Shown here: positions 7,812 through 15,296 of the stretch, piece by piece
Layout: each line of letters begins with the position of its first letter
Numbering within the stretch: the stretch's first letter is position 1
From: JADGHE01 sp035716025
GTDB taxonomy: Bacteria; Pseudomonadota; Alphaproteobacteria; Rhizobiales; Xanthobacteraceae
Reading direction: 5' to 3'
DNA: 27,141 nt
Assembly: GCA_035716025.1 (NCBI GenBank)
Contig: DASTKH010000040.1
Coordinates: forward strand, 1 to 27,141
Notes under the pieces: generated by a model
The model's database searches: none
What the model was told of the DNA's origin: nothing
What the model saw: the letters and a program-made list of their open reading frames with translations, nothing else
Made by a program: the position numbers and the translations under genes

Positions 7812-8483
7812 TCAGCCGCGTTGCCGTCGCTGCCGACGCTGCGGCTTTTCCTTCACGCCCTGCTGGTCGAAGCCGACATAGATGATGTAGCTCGCGAGAT
7901 CGGCGGCGCTCGGCATCGGGACCGACAGATTCTCCTCCACCTGCATGAAGGAACCGTCGGTCTCTCCGGGCGGAATCGTGACCGGCATCCGGTAGAGCTT
8001 CGTCCAGAGGGTCTTCGGCTCCGGTCCCTCCTGCACCAGGGCGATGCGCAACGGCACTTCGAGCGAACCCGGCTCGCCGACCGGGCCGAGAATCACGCGG
8101 CCGCGCACGCCGACCTTGATGTTCAGCGCCGAACCCGCGCGCGCGCATTCGCGCGCATAATCGCCGATGGTTCCCTGGTAGCGCACATTCGTCGCCACGG
8201 GATCGCCTTTGCCGTGGATCACGAGGGTCGAGGCGCCCTGCCGGACGTCGACAACGGGGCAGTAGAAATCGTCCTGCGGGGCGCTTGCGGTCTCGCTCGG
8301 GGCGGGACCTCCGAACAGCGTGTCGGCGAAACGGTCGGTGAAGGAGCGGGCTTCGCCCGTCGTGGTGCTCGACGTCGTACCGCCGATCGATGAGCACGCC
8401 GCCGCAAGCATCAGGGCCGCCGGCGCGGCCACTTTTCGGACGGCGGCCGCCAGATTTGTCGTCAAACCGCAACGCACGCTCAC
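7812..8483 (-). CDS. Conserved hypothetical lipoprotein
   Basis: A 223-residue protein with an N-terminal hydrophobic segment ending in MLAAAC, a lipobox with the lipidated cysteine at C30, so it is probably anchored in a membrane facing the periplasm. After a Ser/Thr/Ala-rich linker (31-70) comes a compact domain with DFYCPVVDVRQGASTLVIHG (about 71-90) and a strand-rich part with TIGDYARECARAG, GVRGRVILGPVGEPG and PVTIPPGETDGSF. Two cysteines (in FYCP and ARECA) could form a disulfide. I recognise it as a lipoprotein type common in Rhizobiales but know no function. GTG 8483 is taken as start; a shorter form would lose the signal peptide. The basic C-terminus (RRQRRQRG) is unusual. It has its own likely promoter just upstream. 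Confidence 0.8.
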   Translation of the reverse strand: MSVRCGLTTNLAAAVRKVAAPAALMLAAACSSIGGTTSSTTTGEARSFTDRFADTLFGGPAPSETASAPQDDFYCPVVDVRQGASTLVIHGKGDPVATNVRYQGTIGDYARECARAGSALNIKVGVRGRVILGPVGEPGSLEVPLRIALVQEGPEPKTLWTKLYRMPVTIPPGETDGSFMQVEENLSVPMPSAADLASYIIYVGFDQQGVKEKPQRRQRRQRG

Positions 8484-8517
8484 TCGCCTCGCGCGACAAG
8501 AGAAGGATGACCTTGCG

Positions 8518-8545
8518 CTTATAGCAACGAGAGTGCGGCGTGCAA
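8518..8545 (-). promoter_or_regulatory. Probable promoter of the lipoprotein gene
   Basis: Minus-strand TATAAG (8518-8523) as -10 and TTGCAC (8540-8545) as -35 with a 16-base spacer. The -10 is five of six to consensus; the -35 is weak beyond TTG. The start would fall about 25-30 bases before the GTG at 8483. Confidence 0.45.
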
Positions 8546-8567
8546 AAGGCGTGGGCTTCGGCCGCGC

Positions 8568-9155
8568 TCAGCCGCGCGGATCGCTCGTCAGCAGGCCGTA
8601 AAGATAGTGGTCCTGCCACAGCCCGTTGATGCAAAGATACCGCCGCGCAAGCCCTTCACGCTGGAAGCCGCATTTCTCGAGCAGGTGGATGGAGGCGGTA
8701 TTGGTGGGAATGCAGGCGGCCTCCAGCCGGTGCAGCCGCAGCGGGCCGAAGGCGAACGGTATCAGCGCCTTGACCGCCCGCGTCATGTAGCCCTGGCGGG
8801 CATAGGGCGCGCCCATCCAGTAACCGAGGCTTCCCGCCTGGGCGACGCCGCGGCGGACATTCGCGAGCGTGAGCCCGCCGACCAGTCGGTCGTCCGTCTG
8901 CCGGAAGACGAAGAACGCATAGGCGAGGTCCTGCCGCGCATCCTCGGTATAGCGGCGCAGCCGCCGGCGGAAGGCTGCGCGGGTGAGGTCGTCGGCCGGC
9001 CAGAGCGGCTCCCAAGGCGTCAGGAATTCCCGGCTGCGCTCGCGCAGCTCCGCCCACTCGGAATAATCCGTCATTTGCGGCATGCGCAGCACGACGCCGT
9101 CTCCCTCCACCGCCGGGACGGATTCGGAAAAGCTCACGCTACGGAAGAGCGCCAT
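8568..9155 (-). CDS. GNAT acetyltransferase, RimJ/RimL type
   Basis: A 195-residue N-acetyltransferase of the RimJ/RimL subgroup, which uses acetyl-CoA to modify alpha-amino groups of proteins such as ribosomal proteins. Visible pattern: substrate-side region RERSREFLTPWEPLWPADDL (about 40-60), the core strand VGGLTLANVRRGVAQAGSLGYWMG, the acetyl-CoA loop APYARQGYMTRAV (an R-x-x-G-x-M variant) and the C-terminal signature ACIPTNTASIHLLEKCGFQREG. ATG 9155 is chosen because MALFRS is the usual start of this group; a GTG at 9215 that shares one base with the preceding gene's stop would add 20 unconvincing residues. No strong ribosome-binding site is seen for either. It lies 59 bp after the M16 peptidase gene and is probably cotranscribed with it. 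The target protein is unknown. Confidence 0.85.
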   Translation of the reverse strand: MALFRSVSFSESVPAVEGDGVVLRMPQMTDYSEWAELRERSREFLTPWEPLWPADDLTRAAFRRRLRRYTEDARQDLAYAFFVFRQTDDRLVGGLTLANVRRGVAQAGSLGYWMGAPYARQGYMTRAVKALIPFAFGPLRLHRLEAACIPTNTASIHLLEKCGFQREGLARRYLCINGLWQDHYLYGLLTSDPRG

Positions 9156-9214
9156 GGGAGTGCTTTGCGTCGCAAGACGTTCCGGCAGGACGCCAGACCG
9201 CCCTAACAATCGCA

Positions 9215-10486
9215 CTAAGCGGCGCGGCGGCCAAGACCTTCCACGATCGCTGCGGCGCGTTCCAGGCCTGCGGCGGGCCCCAGCGCCGCCATGGCGGGGC
9301 GGCTGCGGGCGATCAGGGCGCGCCCCGCCGCCCGCGCGCTTTCAACGGTGACGGCATCCACCTTCGCGACGATCTCCGCGATCGGAATCGGCCGGCCGTA
9401 GGCGAGGATTTGCCGGGCGAGCTGCTCGGCGCGGGCGCTTGAGCTTTCGAGCGCCATCAGCAGCCCGGCCTTCATCTGCGCCTTGGCGCGGGCCACCTCC
9501 TCCTCGGTGAGGGTGTCGGCCGCCGAGGCGATCTCGTCGATCACCACGCGCATGAGCTCGGGCGCATCGCGGCTGTCCGTGCCGGCATAGAGGCCGAACA
9601 TGCCGAGGTCGGCATAGGCCGAATGGAACGTGTAGATCGCGTAGCAGAGCCCGCGGATCTCCCGGACTTCCTGGAAAAGGCGGGACGACATTCCCCCGCC
9701 CAACACGTTGGTGAAGACCTGGAGGCTGTAGAGCTCTGGATCGCGCTGCGACACGCCTTCCATGGCCAGCGTCACATGCACCTGTTCGAGGTCGCGCGGC
9801 TCGATCCGCATGCCGCCGCTGAAGCGCGCCGGCTCCGGCTGCGGGGCGGGCGGATCGTCGAAGGCGTGGAACCGTCGCCCGACTTCCTCGACGATTTGGG
9901 CGTGGTCGACCGCCCCGGCGGCCGCCACGATCATGTCGGGCCCGCGATAATGGCGGGCAAGGTAGGCGCGCAGTTTGGCGGCATCGAAGGAGCGCACCGA
10001 TTCGCGCGTACCCAGGATCGAACGGCCGATCGCCTGGTCGGGAAAGGCGGTCGCCTGCAGATATTCAAAGACGAGATCGTCCGGCGTGTCCTCGCAGGCC
10101 CCGATCTCCTGCACGATGACGTTCTTCTCGCGCGCAAGTTCCTCGGGATCGAAGGTCGGATCCGACAGGATGTCGGCGAGCACGTCGAGCGCAAGCGGCA
10201 CGTCGGCGCGCAGCATCCGCGCGTAATAGGCGGTGTTCTCGACGCTCGTTGCGGCATTGATGTCGCCGCCGACCGCCTCGATCTCCTCGGCGATCTGCCG
10301 GGCGGTGCGCCGGCGCGTGCCCTTGAAGGCCATGTGCTCGAGCAGATGGGAAATGCCGTTCTCCTCGGGGCGCTCGTCGCGTCCGCCGGCCCCGACCCAC
10401 ACGCCGAGCGAGGCGGTCTCGAGATGGGGCATGGCGTCGGTCACCACGACAAGTCCGGTCGGCAGGCGGGTGATTTCGACGCTCAT
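9215..10486 (-). CDS. M16 family zinc peptidase (mitochondrial processing peptidase-like)
   Basis: A 423-residue zinc peptidase of the M16B group, related to the beta subunit of mitochondrial processing peptidase. The inverted zinc motif HxxEH is H47-L-L-E50-H51, and the third zinc ligand E127 lies in NVIVQEI, the expected distance downstream. Domain one spans about 1-210, a linker follows near 185-205, and the second, non-catalytic domain ends at about 415 with the RGLCYAIYTFHSAYADLGMFGLYAG segment around 280. All catalytic residues are present, so it should be active. The ATG overlaps the thrC stop as ATGA. thrC followed by this peptidase and a GNAT is a common alphaproteobacterial order. 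Physiological substrates are not known for most bacterial members. Confidence 0.93.
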   Translation of the reverse strand: MSVEITRLPTGLVVVTDAMPHLETASLGVWVGAGGRDERPEENGISHLLEHMAFKGTRRRTARQIAEEIEAVGGDINAATSVENTAYYARMLRADVPLALDVLADILSDPTFDPEELAREKNVIVQEIGACEDTPDDLVFEYLQATAFPDQAIGRSILGTRESVRSFDAAKLRAYLARHYRGPDMIVAAAGAVDHAQIVEEVGRRFHAFDDPPAPQPEPARFSGGMRIEPRDLEQVHVTLAMEGVSQRDPELYSLQVFTNVLGGGMSSRLFQEVREIRGLCYAIYTFHSAYADLGMFGLYAGTDSRDAPELMRVVIDEIASAADTLTEEEVARAKAQMKAGLLMALESSSARAEQLARQILAYGRPIPIAEIVAKVDAVTVESARAAGRALIARSRPAMAALGPAAGLERAAAIVEGLGRRAA

Positions 10487-11895
10487 GCCACGGCTCCTTC
10501 CTGCGCTGCGCGGCTCGCAGCCAGCACGACGCGCTCAACCTCGCGGGCATCGGCCGGCAGGAGTGTCACCCGTTCCGGCCGCTCGTGCAAATGGCGCAGC
10601 CAATCGGGAAGTTCCGGACGGATGCCGCAGGCGGCCTCCACCGCTTCGGGGAACTTCGCCGGATGCGCGGTGGCGAGCACGACCATCGGAATTGCGGGGT
10701 CGTGGGGCTCCTTCTCGGCGACCGCGAGGGCGACGGCGGTATGCGGGTCCGCCAGATAGCCGGTTTCCTTGCGCACCGTGCGGATCGTGGCCGCCGTCTC
10801 CTCCTCGCTCGCCCGCCCGGCCGCGAAATGGGCCCGGACGGTTTCGAGCAAGGCCGAAGGCAGATCGAAGCGCCCGCCCTGGGCAAGCGCCCCCATGAGA
10901 CGCCGCACGGTCGCAGCGTCGCGGCCGCTCGCTTCGAACAGGAGTCGCTCGAAATTCGAGGACACCTGGATGTCCATGGACGGCGAAACCGTCGGCACCA
11001 CCGGCCGCACTTCATAGACGCCGGTCGCCAGCGTGCGGGCGAGAATGTCGTTGGTGTTCGTGGCGATGACCAGCCGGTCGATCGGCAGACCCATCCGCAT
11101 GGCCACGTAACCCGCGAAGACGTCGCCGAAATTGCCGGTCGGCACGGTGAAGGCCACCTTGCGGTGGGGTGCGCCGAGCGCCACCGCGGCCGTGAAGTAG
11201 TAGACGGCCTGGGCGACGATGCGGGCCCAGTTGATGGAATTGACCGCCGAGAGGCGCACCCGGTCGCGGAACGCGTGATGGTTGAACAACGCCTTCACGA
11301 TCGCCTGGCAGTCGTCGAACGTCCCGTCGATCGCCACGGCGTGGATGTTCCCCTCGGTCGGCGTGGTCATCATGCGCCGCTGCACGTCGGAAATGCGGCC
11401 TTTCGGGAAAAGCACGACGAGGTCGATTCGCTCCGCACCGCGAAACGCCTCGACGGCGGCGCCGCCGGTGTCGCCCGAAGTTGCGACCACGATGGTCGTG
11501 CGCTCGCCGCGGGCGGCAAGCGTTCGGTCCATGAGCCGCGCCAGGACCTGCATCGCGAGGTCTTTGAAGGCGAGCGTCGGTCCATGGAAGAGCTCCAGCA
11601 CGAAGCTGTTGGGGCCGAGCTGGACGAGCGGCGCCACTGCGGGGTGGCGGAAGCCGTCATAGGCCTCGCGGGCGATGCGGCCGAGCGTCGCGGCGCTTTC
11701 CGGATCGGCGAAGGGCTCGATCAGCTCGCAGGCCGCCTCCGCATAGGGCTTGCCGGCGAGCGCGGCGATTCGTTCCGGCGCGAAATTCGGCCAGTCCTCC
11801 GGGACATAGAGGCCGCCGTCGCGCGCAAGGCCGCTGAGCATGGCGTCGCTGAAAGCAAGCGGCGCGGCTTCGCCGCGGGTCGAAACGTAGCGCAA
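10483..11895 (-). CDS. thrC: Threonine synthase
   Basis: A 470-residue PLP enzyme converting O-phosphohomoserine to threonine. The PLP lysine is K111 in GPTLAFKDLAMQ; VVATSGDTGGAAVEAF is the phosphate/PLP loop and TGNFGDVFAGYVA a further conserved segment. I place the start at a TTG at 11893-11895 because the family normally begins MRYVSTRG and this codon gives that N-terminus, with GGGAG nine bases upstream. No ATG or GTG is suitably placed; the frame stays open far upstream only by chance in GC-rich DNA. The stop overlaps the M16 peptidase start as ATGA. The rare start codon may limit translation. It follows surf1 after a 157-bp gap that holds a hairpin (12004-12025). Confidence 0.92.
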   Translation of the reverse strand: MRYVSTRGEAAPLAFSDAMLSGLARDGGLYVPEDWPNFAPERIAALAGKPYAEAACELIEPFADPESAATLGRIAREAYDGFRHPAVAPLVQLGPNSFVLELFHGPTLAFKDLAMQVLARLMDRTLAARGERTTIVVATSGDTGGAAVEAFRGAERIDLVVLFPKGRISDVQRRMMTTPTEGNIHAVAIDGTFDDCQAIVKALFNHHAFRDRVRLSAVNSINWARIVAQAVYYFTAAVALGAPHRKVAFTVPTGNFGDVFAGYVAMRMGLPIDRLVIATNTNDILARTLATGVYEVRPVVPTVSPSMDIQVSSNFERLLFEASGRDAATVRRLMGALAQGGRFDLPSALLETVRAHFAAGRASEEETAATIRTVRKETGYLADPHTAVALAVAEKEPHDPAIPMVVLATAHPAKFPEAVEAACGIRPELPDWLRHLHERPERVTLLPADAREVERVVLAASRAAQEGAVA

Positions 11896-12003
11896 AAGGG
11901 CGGTCTCCCAGGGGTTGCCGGAACCTAGTGGGAAGGGGCGGCCGGCACAAGCACGGTTCGGCGCGACTTTGCATTCGACATTGCCTCGCCGGGTTCCGCT
12001 CTT

Positions 12004-12025
12004 GCACCGAAGGGCCGAACGGTGC
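12004..12025 (-). terminator. Hairpin between surf1 and thrC
   Basis: GCACCG (12004-12009) and CGGTGC (12020-12025) form a six-base-pair stem with a ten-base loop, 28 bases after the surf1 stop. There is no following T run, so it is at best a weak or Rho-assisted terminator, or a processing structure separating the oxidase genes from thrC. Confidence 0.25.
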
Positions 12026-12052
12026 GCCGCAGACGGGCTCCGGCTTGCCCGA

Positions 12053-12823
12053 TCAGGGAGGGCGCGTCGTGCCCGGGCTTCGGCGCCGCCCCAAAAGCCA
12101 AGCGGCGAACACCGCCGCAAGCACGAGCGCAAGCCCGAACCAGGTGAGGGCATATTCGAGGTGCCGGTTGGGCAGGTTCGGCGCGAGCTTGCCGGCGCGC
12201 GGCAGATCGCCGGGAGGAAGCGGCGATTCCTGCGCGACGTAGAAGGGTGCGACCCGCCCAAGACCCTTCGCCTCCGCGACCGCCTGCGGGTCGCGGACAA
12301 ACCAAAGGTTGCGGCCGGGGTCGTCGGCGGGTGTAAAGCGGCCGCGCTCCTCCGGCCAGCGCAGCACGCCGATGATGTCGACGAGCCCCGTGATCTGACC
12401 TGCGGCGCGGCGTGCCGGGTCCTTGGCGGTTTCCGGCACGAAGCCGCGATCCACCATGACGAGGCTTCCGCCGGGCAGCCGCGCGGGCGTGAAGACCCAG
12501 TAGCCGGGACCGGAGACGTCGGGCCGCAGGTTCGACCCCGCGGTGAAGACCAGGGCCTCCTTGTCGTGCAGAAACTCCGCCGAGAAGACGACGTGGCGGA
12601 ATTCGAGCGCGGCACGGTCGAGGCTCGCCCAGGAGGGCGGTGGCGGCAGCGGGCGCGGCGGGGCGGAAAGCCGTTCCGCAAGCGCGGCGATGAGACCACG
12701 TTTCCACTGCAGGCGCTCCACCTGCCAGGCGCCGAGGCCGATCAGCACCGCAAGCGCCGCGGCCGCGAAGGCGGAAGGAACGAAAAGACCGCCGCGCGGG
12801 ACGCGCCTGCCGCCCACTGTCAC
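12053..12823 (-). CDS. surf1: SURF1-family cytochrome c oxidase assembly protein
   Basis: A 256-residue membrane protein of the SURF1/Shy1 family, which helps insert heme a into oxidase subunit I. The first transmembrane helix (about residues 13-32) runs into LGAWQVERLQWKRGLI, the classic G-x-W-Q-x-x-R-x-x-W-K motif. A periplasmic domain follows with GYWVFTPARLPGGSLVMVDRGFVP. The second helix lies near 220-242, just after the conserved PNRHLEYALTWFGLA. GTG 12823 overlaps the upstream stop as GTGA; a GTG at 12817 has better spacing to GAAGG and would shorten the protein by two residues. Position next to DUF983 and coxC is standard for alphaproteobacteria. Confidence 0.93.
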   Translation of the reverse strand: MTVGGRRVPRGGLFVPSAFAAAALAVLIGLGAWQVERLQWKRGLIAALAERLSAPPRPLPPPPSWASLDRAALEFRHVVFSAEFLHDKEALVFTAGSNLRPDVSGPGYWVFTPARLPGGSLVMVDRGFVPETAKDPARRAAGQITGLVDIIGVLRWPEERGRFTPADDPGRNLWFVRDPQAVAEAKGLGRVAPFYVAQESPLPPGDLPRAGKLAPNLPNRHLEYALTWFGLALVLAAVFAAWLLGRRRSPGTTRPP

Positions 12824-13200
12824 GGCCTTCGCTCGAGCCGCCCCTCGGCGGCCTGAAAGCGGTATTGCAGGGAAATCAGCACACCTTTGAGCGGCCGCAG
12901 CGGGCCGACACAGACGATCACGGCCAGCGGTCCCCACAGCAGGGCGTGCACCCAGAGCGGCGGGGAGACGACCGCCTCCGTGACGAGTGCGCTGCCGGCC
13001 ACGATCAGGCCGGCGAGCAGAATCACGAACACCGCCGGCCCATCCCCCGAGTCGGCAAAGCCATAGTCGAGGCCGCAGCGCTCGCATCGTTGGGAGACGG
13101 TGAGAAAGCCGGCGAACATCTTCCCCTCGCCGCAACGCGGGCAGCGCCCGCGCACGCCGCGCAGGATCGAGGTGCCAAGAGACGGTGTCTGCTCCGCCAT
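12820..13200 (-). CDS. DUF983 family zinc-ribbon membrane protein
   Basis: A 126-residue protein with an N-terminal zinc-ribbon made of two CxxC pairs (C20/C23 in GRCPRCGEG and C39/C42 in RCERCGLDY), followed by two hydrophobic helices (about 55-75 and 80-100) and a basic tail. This is the DUF983 architecture, almost always found between coxC and surf1 in alphaproteobacteria. A role in oxidase assembly is suggested by context; no biochemical function is established to my knowledge. ATG 13200 is chosen because MAEQ is a common start and the upstream extension contains no recognisable sequence. The stop overlaps the surf1 start. Confidence 0.88.
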   Translation of the reverse strand: MAEQTPSLGTSILRGVRGRCPRCGEGKMFAGFLTVSQRCERCGLDYGFADSGDGPAVFVILLAGLIVAGSALVTEAVVSPPLWVHALLWGPLAVIVCVGPLRPLKGVLISLQYRFQAAEGRLERRP

Positions 13201-13242
13201 TGCGCCATGCGCCTCACAAACGTCCGCCGGACCTTGCGGGAT

Positions 13243-13275
13243 GCGGCCCGTGGGCCGCAATCCGGCATTTCCGGA
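13243..13275. repeat. Two small palindromes upstream of the DUF983 gene
   Basis: GCGGCCC-GT-GGGCCGC (13243-13258) and TCCGG-CATTT-CCGGA (13261-13275) stand next to each other in the coxC-DUF983 gap. They have no T runs. They may act as weak transcription pause or processing sites. Confidence 0.35.
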
Positions 13276-13313
13276 TGCAGCACGCCCGCGCCATGTTGCA
13301 ATGCGTGCTCCGC

Positions 13314-13349
13314 TCCGGCCTTTCTTCTCATGCGAAGCGGAAGGCCGGA
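13314..13349. repeat. Nine-bp inverted repeat in the coxC-DUF983 gap
   Basis: TCCGGCCTT (13314-13322) and AAGGCCGGA (13341-13349) are perfect inverted arms around an 18-base loop. In the minus-strand transcript this would be a strong stem between coxC and the assembly genes. No T tract follows. It may set the relative amount of coxC and surf1 transcripts or be an extragenic palindrome. Confidence 0.5.
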
Positions 13350-13466
13350 GGAGGGCGGGAAGTCAAAGGACTCCGCTCTTGCCGTCCTTGCGAGCCCTCT
13401 CGCGGCCCGCGCCTTTCTTCGCTCTCTTCAGGCACCCGGACCGCCGCGCCGAGCCGACGGGCGAGC

Positions 13467-14315
13467 CTAATGGGCCGCCGCTTCCGGCGCCGCGCCGTAG
13501 ACGTAGATGCAGAAGAACAGGAACAGCCACACCACGTCGACGAAATGCCAGTACCAGGCAGCGAACTCGAAGCCGAGATGCTGCTTGGGCGTGAAGTGCC
13601 CGGCATAGACGCGCACGAGGCAGACGATGAGGAACGCCGTGCCGATGATGACATGCGCGCCGTGAAAGCCCGTCGCCATGAAGAAGGTCGCGCCGTAGAT
13701 ATGACCCGCGAAGCTGAAGGCGGCATGGCTGTATTCGTAAGCCTGCACGGTGGTGAACAGGAGGCCGAGCAGGATCGTGCAGATCAAGCCCTTCTTGACC
13801 CCGTCGCGATCGTTCTCGAGCAGCGCGTGGTGCGCCCAGGTGACGGTGGTGCCGGAGGTGAGCAGAATGAGCGTGTTCAGGAGCGGCAGATGCCAGGGGT
13901 CGAACGTCTCGATACCCTTCGGCGGCCAGACGCCGCCGAGCAGCTCCGTGCGCGCGATCTCCGGCGCGGAGTCGGGGAACAGCGCGGTGTTGAAGTAGGC
14001 CCAGAACCAGGCGACGAAGAACATCACCTCCGAGGCGATGAAGAGGATCATCCCGTAGCGGTGGTGCAGCTGCACGACGCGCGTGTGATAGCCCTGGTAT
14101 TGCGCTTCGTTCACGACATCGCGCCACCAGCCGAACATCGTGTAGAGCACGCCGAGCACGCCGACCGCGAAGACGACCGGCGCGCCGGTGAACATGTTGT
14201 GCATCCAGGCGATCAGCCCGACCGCGAGAATGAAGGCCGAGGCCGCCCCGATCGCCGGCCACGGGCTCGGATCGACCAGATGGTAATCGTGGTGCTTGGT
14301 ATGGGCTTCGGCCAT
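13467..14315 (-). CDS. coxC: Cytochrome c oxidase subunit III (aa3 type)
   Basis: A 282-residue subunit III with seven predicted helices, the mitochondrial-like form. It begins with KHHDYHLVDPSPWPAIGAASAF and has the conserved stretches RDVVNEAQYQGYHTRVVQLHHRYGMILFIASEVMFFVAWFWAYFN (read in parts), WPPKGIETFDPWHLPLLNTLILLTSGTTVTWAHHAL and ATGFHGAHVIIGTAFL, and ends with AAWYWHFVDVVWLFLFFCIYVYG. The glutamate in ASEVMFF is the conserved carboxylate near the proton entry. GGAG lies eleven bases before the ATG. It completes the catalytic core with coxA and coxB in the inner membrane. A GC palindrome (14341-14356) lies in the 104-bp gap before it. Confidence 0.98.
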   Translation of the reverse strand: MAEAHTKHHDYHLVDPSPWPAIGAASAFILAVGLIAWMHNMFTGAPVVFAVGVLGVLYTMFGWWRDVVNEAQYQGYHTRVVQLHHRYGMILFIASEVMFFVAWFWAYFNTALFPDSAPEIARTELLGGVWPPKGIETFDPWHLPLLNTLILLTSGTTVTWAHHALLENDRDGVKKGLICTILLGLLFTTVQAYEYSHAAFSFAGHIYGATFFMATGFHGAHVIIGTAFLIVCLVRVYAGHFTPKQHLGFEFAAWYWHFVDVVWLFLFFCIYVYGAAPEAAAH

Positions 14316-14340
14316 TTTCGTTTCGTCTCCGCTAACCTTC

Positions 14341-14356
14341 GCCGGCGCGCGCCGGC
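14341..14356. repeat. Perfect 16-bp GC palindrome between ctaG and coxC
   Basis: GCCGGCGCGCGCCGGC reads the same on both strands, 26 bases before the coxC ATG on the transcribed minus strand. It could be a processing or pausing hairpin. In DNA of this composition it may also be chance. Confidence 0.4.
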
Positions 14357-14419
14357 CTTGTCACGCTGCAGATCCGGGTGCCGAAGGCCGACGGCGATAA
14401 GTCGGACCCCGGCGCTCGT

Positions 14420-15043
14420 CTAACTCCTCGATGAGGCGGCGGTCTCTGCCGCACCGGCCGGCGGCGCCGGGGCGCGGAGAGGGTAGAACGTATAGGACAA
14501 GGTGATGGTGTTGAGCCGATCCTGTTCGGGGTCCTTGGCGAGCGCCGGATCGACATAGAAGACGACCGGCATTTCGCGCGTCTCGCCCGGTTTCAGCGTC
14601 TGCTCAGTGAAGCAGAAGCAGTTGATCTTCTGGAAATAGCCGCCGACCGAGAGCGGCGTGACATTGTAGGCGGCCTGCGCGGCGGTCTCGCGCGCGGCGA
14701 GATTGGTTACCTTGTAGAGAACCGTCACAACCTCGCCGACCCGGACCGCAATCGTGTTCCGTTCGGGTTCGAACTTCCACGGCAAGCCGGGTGCGACATT
14801 GGAATCGAAGCGCACCGTGATGGTCCGCCCGAGCGTCTCGGCCGGAGGGGTGCTGGCGACCACCGGCGTGCCGCCGAAGCCGGTCGTGCGGCAGAACCAG
14901 TTGTAGAGCGGTACGGCCGCATAGGCGGCCCCGACCATCAGGGCAACCCAGGCGCCGCAGGCGCCGGCCACCACCATATTGCGGCGCAGCGCAGCCTGCG
15001 CGCTCGCCTTCGACGGACGGTCCAAATCGCCTCTGTCGGTCAT
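14420..15043 (-). CDS. ctaG: Cytochrome c oxidase copper chaperone CtaG/Cox11
   Basis: A 207-residue protein with a short cytoplasmic N-terminus, one membrane anchor (about 22-45) and a periplasmic immunoglobulin-like domain. It delivers copper to the CuB site of subunit I. The copper ligands are in the CFCF motif (C142, C144) and C51 just after the anchor. Family landmarks: VPLYNWFCRTTGFGGT, VRFDSNVAPGLPWKFEP, YNVTPLSVGGYFQKINCFCFTEQTLKPGE and DPALAKDPEQDRLNTITLSYTFY. It sits between the small coxF-like gene and coxC as in other alphaproteobacteria. All expected residues are present. Confidence 0.97.
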   Translation of the reverse strand: MTDRGDLDRPSKASAQAALRRNMVVAGACGAWVALMVGAAYAAVPLYNWFCRTTGFGGTPVVASTPPAETLGRTITVRFDSNVAPGLPWKFEPERNTIAVRVGEVVTVLYKVTNLAARETAAQAAYNVTPLSVGGYFQKINCFCFTEQTLKPGETREMPVVFYVDPALAKDPEQDRLNTITLSYTFYPLRAPAPPAGAAETAASSRS

Positions 15044-15098
15044 GGGGCGGCGACCTCCGGGCGACGCGGCCGGCTTCGCAAGGGGGCGGGGCGGATCA

Positions 15099-15266
15099 TC
15101 ACAGGGGCCGATTGAGCACGCCGGGGCCGAGCTTCACGATGGTCACGAAATAGAAGAGCAGCACCATCGCGCCAAGCGCGAGCGCAATGGCGATCGAGCG
15201 CGCGCGCCGGCGGCGCTTCTGCTCTTCGGTGAGCACGATGCCGTCCTCCGGAGGCTTCTCGTTCAT
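15099..15266 (-). CDS. coxF: CoxF-like small membrane protein of the oxidase cluster
   Basis: A 55-residue open frame read by hand between ctaB and ctaG. It starts MNEKPPEDGIVLTEEQKRR, continues with a basic stretch RRRARS, then one hydrophobic helix (IAIALALGAMVLLFYFVTIV, about 25-44) and ends KLGPGVLNRPL. This is the layout of the short CoxF-type proteins often found at this position in Rhizobiales cox operons: LTEEQKRRRRARSIAIALAL is a typical string. It starts 30 bp after ctaB and ends 55 bp before ctaG. Function is unknown; a role in oxidase assembly is inferred only from context. The gene symbol is used by analogy. Short size means automatic annotation may miss it. Confidence 0.85.
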   Translation of the reverse strand: MNEKPPEDGIVLTEEQKRRRRARSIAIALALGAMVLLFYFVTIVKLGPGVLNRPL

Positions 15267-15296
15267 TGCTCATGGCCCAACCGGTTTCGCAGCCCT

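Noticed and set aside
9156..9215. A longer GNAT start at GTG 9215, overlapping the peptidase stop by one base
   Set aside because: The 20 added residues do not resemble acetyltransferase N-termini and no ribosome-binding site is present, whereas MALFRS at 9155 does resemble them.
11925..11981. An 18-codon frame before thrC (MSNAKSRRTVLVPAAPSH), considered as an attenuation leader peptide
   Set aside because: It has only one Thr and no Ile run, and the ribosome-binding site is too close to the ATG; no terminator/antiterminator pair was seen.
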